DNA of 5,671 bases from Gemmatimonadota bacterium (GTDB lineage Bacteria > Latescibacterota > UBA2968 > UBA8231), in assembly GCA_018673255.1 (NCBI GenBank), contig JABHDC010000166.1, positions 1 through 5,671 of the forward strand, written 5' to 3'. Below are positions 1 to 5,671 of this stretch, piece by piece. The position numbers were made by a program, and so were the translations under genes. The notes beneath the pieces were generated by a model. It did not search any database, was not told where the DNA came from, and was given only the letters and a program-made list of their open reading frames with translations. Position 1 is the first letter of the stretch; each line of letters opens with the position of its first letter.

Positions 1-863
1 CGGCGCTGGATCTGCTCGGTGATCGGTCCCCGCCGGCCATCTCCGATCTGTATGTGGTCGATGCTCTGGATGGGGGTCACCTCGGCAGCGGTACCTGTGA
101 AAAAGACCTCGTCCGAGATATAGAGGAATTCCCTCGGGATCCCCCGTTCCTCGACGACATATCCGAGATCCTTGGCCAGAGTGATCGCTGCATGGCGCGT
201 GATCCCCGGCAGTATCGAGTGATGGGACGCGGGTGTGTAGATCGTGCCGTCACGTATGACAAATAGATTTTCGCCACTGCCCTCGCTCACAAGCCCACTG
301 GAGTCCAGGACGATGCCTTCGTCGAAGCCATTCATGTTGGCTTCCATCCGCACCAGCTGAGAGTTCAAGTAGTTGCCGCCAGCCTTGGCGAGAAATGGGA
401 CCGTATTTGGCGCCACACGATTCCAGGATGAGGTGCATACCCTCACGCCCTGCTCGAGGGCCTCAGCGCCGAGATATTGTCCCCACTCCCACACGGCGAT
501 CACCGTGTCGATCGGGCACGTGGTGGGATCTACTCCCAGCGAGCCGTAGCCACGAAACACGACAGGGCGGATATAGCAGGCATCGAGGGAGTTGGCCCGG
601 ATCGTATCAAGGATCGCCTCATTCACCTGCTCGCGTGTATAGGGGATCTCCATTCGATAGATCTTGGCCGAATCAAACAGACGATTCGTGTGCTCCTGCA
701 GCCGAAAGACGGCCGGGCCCTTGTCGGTGTGGTAACACCGGATGCCCTCGAACACACTGGAGCCATAGTGGACGACGTGGGAGAGAACGTGGATCTGGGC
801 CTCATCCCAGGGCACGAGTTCACCATTGAACCAGATCTTCTTTGACTTCGGCATCGGGGGCAT
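1..863 (-). CDS. ilvE: Branched-chain amino acid aminotransferase IlvE (class IV PLP aminotransferase), C-terminus beyond window
   Basis: Predicted to catalyse the reversible, PLP-dependent transamination of 2-oxo acids with glutamate to give valine, leucine and isoleucine in the cytoplasm. I translated the frame by hand: it is open without a stop for 287 codons from the ATG at 861-863 to base 1. It aligns nearly end to end with the E. coli IlvE sequence as I remember it. Visible landmarks are [10 protein letters not shown] near the N-terminus, [13 protein letters not shown] (residues 32-44), Arg61 of the phosphate site, the PLP Schiff-base lysine Lys160 in [11 protein letters not shown], Tyr165, Glu194 in [15 protein letters not shown] (218-223) and TGTAAEVTP (256-264). 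By comparison with E. coli IlvE (309 aa), about 20 residues are missing beyond the window. A GGAG lies 10 nt upstream of the chosen ATG; a second ATG at 852-854 is possible. It is 49 nt downstream of the beta-barrel gene and probably cotranscribed. D-amino-acid transaminase or ADC lyase are less likely given the FEGIRCY and GGNYLNS blocks. Confidence 0.96.
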   Translation of the reverse strand, partial: MPPMPKSKKIWFNGELVPWDEAQIHVLSHVVHYGSSVFEGIRCYHTDKGPAVFRLQEHTNRLFDSAKIYRMEIPYTREQVNEAILDTIRANSLDACYIRPVVFRGYGSLGVDPTTCPIDTVIAVWEWGQYLGAEALEQGVRVCTSSWNRVAPNTVPFLAKAGGNYLNSQLVRMEANMNGFDEGIVLDSSGLVSEGSGENLFVIRDGTIYTPASHHSILPGITRHAAITLAKDLGYVVEERGIPREFLYISDEVFFTGTAAEVTPIQSIDHIQIGDGRRGPITEQIQR

Positions 864-873
864 CTGTCATTCA

Positions 874-877
874 CTCC
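874..877 (-). promoter_or_regulatory. Ribosome binding site for ilvE
   Basis: On the minus strand the sequence reads GGAG, then TGAATGACAG (10 nt), then the ATG at 861-863. This is the clearest Shine-Dalgarno match among the gene starts in the window and supports that ATG. An ATG at 867-869, inside the spacer, is in another frame that hits a stop after 16 codons. Confidence 0.5.
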
Positions 878-891
878 GCGCGATCTCGCGC
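878..891 (-). repeat. Short GC-rich inverted repeat abutting the ilvE ribosome binding site
   Basis: The 14 bases GCGCGAGATCGCGC (minus strand) form a perfect 6-2-6 inverted repeat, which in RNA allows a 5 bp stem with a 4 nt loop. It ends directly against the GGAG of ilvE. It has no U tract, so it is not an intrinsic terminator. It might affect ribosome access to ilvE, but a 14-base palindrome in GC-rich DNA can arise by chance. Confidence 0.3.
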
Positions 892-912
892 TTGTGTTGG
901 CAACCGGGACGA

Positions 913-2850
913 CTAAAGGGCCCGGCTGAGTGTGATGGTCAAATCATCAAAGGTGCCGCTTCGTTGCTTCGAACGACTGAAGCGGGCCTTGAAGCCAGTG
1001 TAACCACTCGGACTGTAGTCGAGGGAAGCGACCAGATTCCGGTGAGCATTGCGGGAATTCAGATCCCGATCGGTCGTGCCGTCGAAATAGGCGTAGTCCC
1101 AGCGTCGATCGAGGCGGTATGAGCAATTCGTCGACACAGACCACCGCGGATCGGGACGATAGGACATACCGAAGCTCAAACGATGATCCGTGTTGTCTTC
1201 TTCGACGACCTGCGTGCCATTCTCCACAAGCAACGTGCCAAAATCATCGGCGCTGAATGCATACGAACCATTCAGTTGCAGTCCTTCGAAGAGTCGGCGG
1301 CGCAATGTGTGCCGCATCGACCAACCACGCCGGATATTGCTGCGGCGATCCACGAAGCTGGTACTGATTACCTCGTCGAAATCGAAAATAGTTCGCCGGG
1401 CTGATATCTCAAAGTTATGACTGACCGTCGTCGCCAGCCGTTCGTAGCTGGTGTTGGCCGACAACCGAAGATCCCGATTCTTCTGGTTCTCTCCACTGCG
1501 GCTGGCATCAAGATTCGTACGATGTGTCGAACTGGAGGAAAGTGCCAGATCGTATCGCAGGCCACTTTCGCGCGTTCCTCTGTAGGAGAGGGTCACAAAC
1601 CCATTGTAACTGTCCCGGTCCTGCGTCGGATCGCCGGGATTGTCGATGCGAACCATGCGCGCGGAACTCGACCATTTGAGGGTCTGCTCACCGATCTGCC
1701 AATCGAGGGATCCTCGAAACAACAGATTGGTCTCCTCTCGATCGTCAGTGGGGTCACGGAAGATGGCGCCAGTTGACAGACGGACAGGACGGCGGCGTTC
1801 GTCCGTCGAGCCATAGCTGGCGTTGACGGATCCCAGCATCCCCCCCGGAAGTCGGCCCTTCACATTGCTGCGGAAATTCCAGTTCTCCGTCTCGCGGTCA
1901 CGGCCGAAAAAGCGATTGTTTGTGTCGTCATCCCCGTTGGCCGTATTGGTGTTGATACTCTGTGACCATCCCTGCGAGCCACTCACATTCAAGCCGAAAA
2001 CCTCAAAACTCATCGACGAGTTCGCACTCGTGTTGCGCCTTTCTGAGATCTCGGCAGCAACCGAATCCAGCACGGCCCGGGTGACACCCTGCTGCGAGCG
2101 CGTCTCCGACACGGAGGCAGATGCACGTACATCGCCTGGCAGCCTGTAAGAAGTCGAGACTCGCAGACTCTCGTTCCGATTCTTATTACTCTTGAGCGAG
2201 TTGTCCCGTTTCGAGGCCGACATGGATGTGGTCAGCCTCTCCCCGCCCACTTCGAAGGCGGGAGACACATTCAGTGACGCATTGTATTGGAGGCCGGATT
2301 CCTCGATGGTGCTGTCCGGGTCGACCGGGCTGGCTCGGCGAGCCGTAATCACACCAGGTACGACGTCAAAGCGCAGATCCTTGAAGCGTCCTTCACCGCT
2401 GGCAAAGGGCTTGTACTCAAACCGGAAGCTGATCGTCTGGTTCCGGGTCTTCTGATTCAGCAACGAAGCATTGCGAACCGACATGTTGGCATTGATACCG
2501 ACCGACGCCCTCGGGCCCAGAACCGGATAGAGAATCGATGTCCGAACGGAGGCATTCTCAGTCCAGTTGTTGCGCCCATCACGCTGATCGAGGATCGCAT
2601 TCATCGACGCATTGGCCGTGAAACGCATCATCGCCGTAGAGTCGCCGGCCGCCGCCATCGACACCGGTGACCTCAGGCTCCAACTGGGAAAGCTCGGCCG
2701 CCAGGTCATCCGATTGGATCGCTTGCTGTAATTCATGGAATAGGTCTGGGCGACACTCATCTGAGCACTCGCCAGAACACAGAGGGTGGCCAGCAGGATC
2801 GCCGCGCCCAGGCCGCGTCGGAACAGCACCGCTCTACCGGGCCGCGTCAA
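913..2850 (-). CDS. Secreted protein, putative outer-membrane beta-barrel of unknown function
   Basis: I do not recognise a named family. The longest reading is 645 aa from a TTG at 2848-2850. A GTG at 2827-2829 (residue 8) gives 638 aa and an equally good signal peptide; neither has a good Shine-Dalgarno. Residues 1-29 look like a Sec signal peptide: basic start with two arginines, hydrophobic core around 14-27, likely cleavage at ASA-Q (29/30) or SVA-Q (34/35). From about residue 72 to the end the protein is a series of roughly 24-26 short alternating polar/hydrophobic strands joined by Asp/Asn/Gly/Arg-rich turns, for example FRFEYKPF, LRVSTSYRLPG, GFVTLSYRG, LRLSANTSYE, LSFGMSYRP. It is rich in Ser, Asn and Arg, poor in Lys, and has only two Cys (24, in the signal peptide, and 576). 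There is no TonB box, plug domain, POTRA or catalytic motif that I can see. The last residues, ITLSRAL, lack the usual terminal aromatic. An outer-membrane location is inferred from the pattern. It sits between rsmA and ilvE and is probably cotranscribed with them. Confidence 0.72.
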   Translation of the reverse strand: MTRPGRAVLFRRGLGAAILLATLCVLASAQMSVAQTYSMNYSKRSNRMTWRPSFPSWSLRSPVSMAAAGDSTAMMRFTANASMNAILDQRDGRNNWTENASVRTSILYPVLGPRASVGINANMSVRNASLLNQKTRNQTISFRFEYKPFASGEGRFKDLRFDVVPGVITARRASPVDPDSTIEESGLQYNASLNVSPAFEVGGERLTTSMSASKRDNSLKSNKNRNESLRVSTSYRLPGDVRASASVSETRSQQGVTRAVLDSVAAEISERRNTSANSSMSFEVFGLNVSGSQGWSQSINTNTANGDDDTNNRFFGRDRETENWNFRSNVKGRLPGGMLGSVNASYGSTDERRRPVRLSTGAIFRDPTDDREETNLLFRGSLDWQIGEQTLKWSSSARMVRIDNPGDPTQDRDSYNGFVTLSYRGTRESGLRYDLALSSSSTHRTNLDASRSGENQKNRDLRLSANTSYERLATTVSHNFEISARRTIFDFDEVISTSFVDRRSNIRRGWSMRHTLRRRLFEGLQLNGSYAFSADDFGTLLVENGTQVVEEDNTDHRLSFGMSYRPDPRWSVSTNCSYRLDRRWDYAYFDGTTDRDLNSRNAHRNLVASLDYSPSGYTGFKARFSRSKQRSGTFDDLTITLSRAL

Positions 2851-3646
2851 TGATTCGGGTCAGCGTGGCATAGTTCTCGACACTGAGATTCTCTGCTCGC
2901 AGGGTAAGATCGACCTGTGCCTGCGAACACACTTCCTCGAGGCTCACACCTGCCTCCTGAAGAAGAGGCGTCAGCGATTGCAGAGAATTTCGCAGCATCT
3001 TACGGCGCTGCGAGAAGGCACTGCGGACAATGCGCTCAAAGAGGGCAAGGTCAGCGACGGGCACCCGATCTGGCTCGAAACGAATCTCGAGGATCGCCGA
3101 TTCCACTTTGGGCACAGGATGAAAGGCACCCCTTGGCAGATATCGGTGAATCTCAACCTGGGCGCACTGTGCAAGCAGGACGGTGACAAGTGAGTACTGT
3201 CGTGAGCCCGGTGAAGAAATGAGTCGATCCGCGACCTCTTTCTGCAGGGTCAGCACGGCCCGGTCGACCAGGTCTGCGTGCTCCCGCAACTTGAACATCA
3301 CGGGAGCACTGATGTTGTAGGGGAGGTTGCCGGCGATAACGAGCCTCTCCACGCCTTCGTCGGTCGCCAGCTGACCGAAGTCCACATCGAGAACGTCCGC
3401 CTCGACCAGGTGCAATCGCGGATCGGCCAGATCCTCACGCAGATGGGCTACCAGATCGCGATCGATCTCGATGGCCACCAGGCGGTCCAGATGCCCCAGC
3501 AGCGGACGCGTCAAGGCGCCCCGTCCCGGGCCAATCTCAACAACGGCGGCCTCACCACGATTCGTTGCGGCCAGCTCTGCGATGAATTCCAACGCCTGCT
3601 GATCAACGAGAAAGTGCTGGCCAAAGCGTTTACGGGGGCGCGGCAA
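2834..3646 (-). CDS. rsmA: 16S rRNA (adenine1518-N6/adenine1519-N6)-dimethyltransferase RsmA/KsgA
   Basis: Predicted to use S-adenosylmethionine to dimethylate two adjacent adenosines in the loop of helix 45 at the 3' end of 16S rRNA during late 30S assembly. From the TTG at 3644-3646 the protein is 270 aa, close to E. coli KsgA (273). Signature blocks in order: KRFGQHFLVD (residues 6-15), SAM motif I EIGPGRGALT (37-46), acidic Glu60 after motif II, catalytic motif NLPYNIS (107-113), LQKEVADRL (134-142), FHPVPKVESAIL (175-186) and AFSQRRKMLRNSL (210-222). The frame stays open far upstream, inside holB, but conservation begins only at PRKRFGQHF. There is no ATG or GTG near the junction. TTG at 3646 matches the family length best; CTG at 3686-3688, overlapping the holB stop, would add 14 residues. 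No strong Shine-Dalgarno precedes either, so translation may be coupled to holB. The stop at 2834-2836 overlaps or just precedes the start of the beta-barrel gene. Confidence 0.95.
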   Translation of the reverse strand: MPRPRKRFGQHFLVDQQALEFIAELAATNRGEAAVVEIGPGRGALTRPLLGHLDRLVAIEIDRDLVAHLREDLADPRLHLVEADVLDVDFGQLATDEGVERLVIAGNLPYNISAPVMFKLREHADLVDRAVLTLQKEVADRLISSPGSRQYSLVTVLLAQCAQVEIHRYLPRGAFHPVPKVESAILEIRFEPDRVPVADLALFERIVRSAFSQRRKMLRNSLQSLTPLLQEAGVSLEEVCSQAQVDLTLRAENLSVENYATLTRIIDAAR

Positions 3647-3684
3647 CGAGCCGGGGCGCCGGGGAGATGATATCGCTCTCTTTT

Positions 3685-4770
3685 TCAGGCGGCCCGTGCC
3701 CGCTGCAGATGATACCAGAGATCGGCCAGCAGCAATTGCGGGTGAACATTGCGGGACAGACTCTCGTAGGCTTGGTCGAGAACCTGGGCGACACGCTCGA
3801 TTCGGGCGGGTAGCATCGCAGTTGCCCACTGCTGCAGGGCCTCCTGCTCGTCGATATTGGCCACGGCATCGGCTTGTTGTTGCTGCACGAGAAACAGATC
3901 CCTGAGGTAGGCGGAGCACAATTGCAGAAATCCCTCCAGTCGCTGCCGATCGGGTCGCCCTCCCAGATCTTCCAACACTTTCCAGTAGTCGTCTTCGGCA
4001 CTCTGGATTGCGGAGACGAGAAAGCGCCGCACCAGATCGCGCAGCTCATCGAACTGATCACCATCGATGACATCCTCGGCACGAATCCGCCCGCTGGCGG
4101 CCAGTCGTGCAGCCAGATCAGCACGCTCATCGTCTATGCCGGCCCGCTGCAGCTGTTCCCGTTGTTCAGATAGGGACAGCGGCCGCAGATGCAGGCGCTG
4201 GCACCGGGACAGGATCGTCGGCAGCAAGCGGTCGGGCGTATCGGATACCAATATGAAGATTGACTGCCCCGGTGGTTCCTCAAGGATCTTCAGCAGTGAG
4301 TTCGCTCCCGCGGCCAGCATCGATTCAGCCTGCAGAATCAGCCCAACACGGTGCGGTGCTTCCGTCGGCGCAAAGGACATCTCTTTCTGCAGCAGCCGGA
4401 TGCTCTCCTTCGAGATATTGGTGCCGGTTCGCGAGGCCGTGGTGTTGCCGCTGATCTGTTCGAGTGCCGTCTCTCGGAGACTGGACATCGTCTCCGAGTC
4501 CGAGCCACGGGAGCCGGTGGGTAGTGGCAATAACACGTGCAGATTTGGATGGGTCAGCGTGTCCGCCTTGCGACAGGAAGAGCACTCGTCGCAGGCATCA
4601 GGCCCCGGTGTGCGACAGTTGATCGCCTTGGCAAGTTCGAGGGATAGCCGTCGCTTACCCGCCCCAAGGGGACCGGTCACCAGGATCGCGTGAGGGAGCC
4701 GATCCGCACTCAGCCAGGCGTCGATCTGCGCCTTGGCCCGCTCCTGGCCAGTTACCGATGCCAGCGACAC
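3685..4770 (-). CDS. holB: DNA polymerase III delta' subunit (clamp loader)
   Basis: Clamp-loader subunit of the replicative polymerase: with delta and tau/gamma it opens and loads the beta sliding clamp. The 361 aa protein has the AAA+ clamp-loader order: VTGQERAKAQI (residues 6-16), a Walker A-like GPLGAGKR (33-40), a four-Cys zinc knuckle (Cys52, Cys60, Cys63, Cys66), a degenerate Walker B LILQAES (144-150), the strongly conserved region AGANSLLKILEEPP (154-167), and the SRC motif (188-190) whose Arg189 acts as arginine finger toward the neighbouring ATPase subunit in this family. Residues from about 245 form a helical C-terminal part, as expected for the collar domain. The SRC motif, the degraded Walker B and the length favour delta' over DnaX, which has an intact Walker B and is longer. 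The start is a GTG at 4768-4770, 15 nt after the ABC ATPase stop; only a weak GGTAAG-like site precedes it. Confidence 0.92.
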   Translation of the reverse strand: MSLASVTGQERAKAQIDAWLSADRLPHAILVTGPLGAGKRRLSLELAKAINCRTPGPDACDECSSCRKADTLTHPNLHVLLPLPTGSRGSDSETMSSLRETALEQISGNTTASRTGTNISKESIRLLQKEMSFAPTEAPHRVGLILQAESMLAAGANSLLKILEEPPGQSIFILVSDTPDRLLPTILSRCQRLHLRPLSLSEQREQLQRAGIDDERADLAARLAASGRIRAEDVIDGDQFDELRDLVRRFLVSAIQSAEDDYWKVLEDLGGRPDRQRLEGFLQLCSAYLRDLFLVQQQQADAVANIDEQEALQQWATAMLPARIERVAQVLDQAYESLSRNVHPQLLLADLWYHLQRARAA

Positions 4771-4785
4771 GCGAAGTGACTTACC

Positions 4786-5671
4786 CTACTGACTTCCCAG
4801 GAGGCTCGCCTGGGTGTCTTTGTCGAAGAAGTGGGCCTTGTCGATTTCAACCGCCAGCTTCACGGTCTGGCCAACTACCGGAATGTGGATCGGATCGACG
4901 CGAGCAACAAAAGATGACTTGCCCGTCGTCAGGTAGAGGAGCACCTCATTGCCCATGGGTTCGACGACCTCCACCTGGGCCTCGATTTCCAGCGTTTCCG
5001 CGCCGCGTCCCATCGTGTCCGGATCGTGGATGTCTTCAGGACGAATACCCAGAGTGATTTCCTGATCAACGTGATCCGTCAACGCCTTCTTCATCTGCTG
5101 AGGCAGGACGAGGCTGATACTGCCCTCGTCGAATCTCAGGCCACTCGGATCAGCGGCCAACCTTCCTTCGATGAAATTCATCGCAGGAGACCCGATGAAG
5201 CCGGCGACAAACTGGTTGGTCGGATGATTGTAGAGGTGCAAGGGTGTGTCATTCTGCTGGATGCGGCCGTCTTTCATGACCACGATACGATCACCCATCG
5301 TCATCGCTTCAGTCTGATCGTGGGTCACATAGATCATCGTCGCCTCAAGCTTCGTGTGCAGCTTGCTGATCTCCGTGCGCATCTGTACTCGCAGTTTGGC
5401 ATCGAGATTCGACAAGGGCTCATCGAAGAGGAACACCTTCGGCTTGCGAACGATGGCGCGTCCCACGGCGACTCTCTGTCGCTGGCCGCCGGAGAGAGCC
5501 TTGGGCTTACGCTCCAGCAATTCCTGGATTCCCAGGATGTCAGCTGCTTCTCGTACCCGATCGTCGATCTCTTCCTTCGGGTATTTCCTCAACTTCAGAC
5601 CGAATGCCATGTTCTGATAGACAGTCATGTGCGGATAGAGAGCATAATTCTGGAAGACCATAGCGATATCA
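4786..5671 (-). CDS. Sugar ABC transporter ATP-binding protein, MalK/UgpC/MsmX type, N-terminus beyond window
   Basis: Cytoplasmic ATPase subunit of a carbohydrate or glycerol-phosphate importer of the CUT1 type. The frame is open to the window edge, so the gene is partial: roughly the first 80 residues, including Walker A, lie outside. Counting from the Met at 5659-5661 (internal, not the true start), the visible parts are the Q-loop MVFQNYALYPHMTV (Gln4), signature LSGGQ (56-60), Walker B VFLFDEP (76-82), D-loop SNLD (84-87), switch His114 in VTHDQTEAMTM, GRIQQNDTPLHLYNHP (132-147), FIGSPAMNF (155-163), and a C-terminal TOBE/MalK-like region with ITLGIRPEDI (202-211). About 294 residues visible plus the missing part matches the usual 360-375 aa. 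The substrate cannot be told from the ATPase; some relatives serve several transporters. No permease or binding-protein gene is in the window. The stop is 15 nt before holB. Confidence 0.95.
   Translation of the reverse strand, partial: DIAMVFQNYALYPHMTVYQNMAFGLKLRKYPKEEIDDRVREAADILGIQELLERKPKALSGGQRQRVAVGRAIVRKPKVFLFDEPLSNLDAKLRVQMRTEISKLHTKLEATMIYVTHDQTEAMTMGDRIVVMKDGRIQQNDTPLHLYNHPTNQFVAGFIGSPAMNFIEGRLAADPSGLRFDEGSISLVLPQQMKKALTDHVDQEITLGIRPEDIHDPDTMGRGAETLEIEAQVEVVEPMGNEVLLYLTTGKSSFVARVDPIHIPVVGQTVKLAVEIDKAHFFDKDTQASLLGSQ

Noticed and set aside
395..845. Plus-strand open frames of 122 and 144 codons
   Set aside because: They lie antisense to the well-conserved ilvE, have low-complexity Arg/Ser/Pro-rich or shadow-like translations, and show no recognisable motif.
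77..874. Possible frameshifts in ilvE suggested by short minus-strand frames in other registers
   Set aside because: Hand translation from the ATG at 863 gives one uninterrupted frame to base 1 with all expected motifs; the short frames are out of register.
2743..2790. Lipoprotein signal at Cys24 of the barrel protein
   Set aside because: The residues before the Cys are Ala-Thr-Leu, which do not fit a lipobox; a signal peptidase I site after Ala29 or Ala34 fits better.
3278..3670. Plus-strand open frame of 130 codons
   Set aside because: Antisense shadow of rsmA; the minus strand carries all conserved methyltransferase motifs.
3647..3684. Possible terminator between holB and rsmA
   Set aside because: The GC-rich CCGGCGCCCCGG allows only a 4 bp stem and is not followed by a U tract; the run of A residues precedes it on the transcribed strand.
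3647..3919. 91-residue N-terminal extension of RsmA
   Set aside because: The frame is open upstream, but it lies within holB coding sequence, its translation is not methyltransferase-like, and the remaining 270 aa already match the full family length.
3630..4130. Minus-strand open frame of 166 codons overlapping holB and the rsmA start
   Set aside because: Different frame from both holB and rsmA; Trp/Cys/Pro/Ser-rich translation without recognisable features, typical of an off-frame reading of GC-rich coding DNA.
4067..4693. Plus-strand open frame of 208 codons
   Set aside because: Antisense shadow of holB with Arg/Ser/Cys-rich translation and no domain signature.

Overview
The window holds five genes, all on the minus strand and packed with almost no intergenic space. 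Read in the direction of transcription (from high to low coordinates) they are: the 3' part of a MalK/UgpC-type sugar ABC transporter ATPase; holB (DNA polymerase III delta' subunit); rsmA/ksgA (16S rRNA dimethyladenosine transferase); an unrecognised secreted protein of about 640 residues with the look of an outer-membrane beta-barrel; and ilvE (branched-chain amino acid aminotransferase), which runs off the low-coordinate edge. Both outer genes are cut by the window edges, not broken.

Layout: ABC ATPase 4786-5671 (N-terminal part outside), 15 nt gap, holB 3685-4770, about 38 nt gap, rsmA 2834-3646 (no ATG start; TTG favoured), overlap of up to 17 nt or a 4 nt gap, beta-barrel gene 913-2850, 49 nt gap with a small inverted repeat and a Shine-Dalgarno-like GGAG, then ilvE from 863 down to base 1. 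I see no intrinsic terminator and no convincing promoter in any gap, so the five genes can be read as one transcription unit. I see no tRNA, rRNA, CRISPR array, insertion sequence or long repeat. Every stretch longer than about 50 bases is coding.

Functionally the run mixes unrelated housekeeping tasks: sugar uptake energisation, clamp loading in DNA replication, ribosome maturation, an envelope protein, and the last step of valine/leucine/isoleucine synthesis. This looks like a compact housekeeping directon rather than one pathway. The beta-barrel gene is the only one whose role cannot be named.

Organism: the signal peptide followed by amphipathic beta strands points to a diderm (Gram-negative) bacterium. 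Moderately high GC, GTG/TTG starts and a large Ser/Asn/Arg-rich barrel among housekeeping genes would suit a little-studied environmental lineage, for example within or near the FCB superphylum. That placement is a guess; nothing in the window fixes the phylum. I found no clear new biological system. The barrel protein is the one item with real potential novelty.
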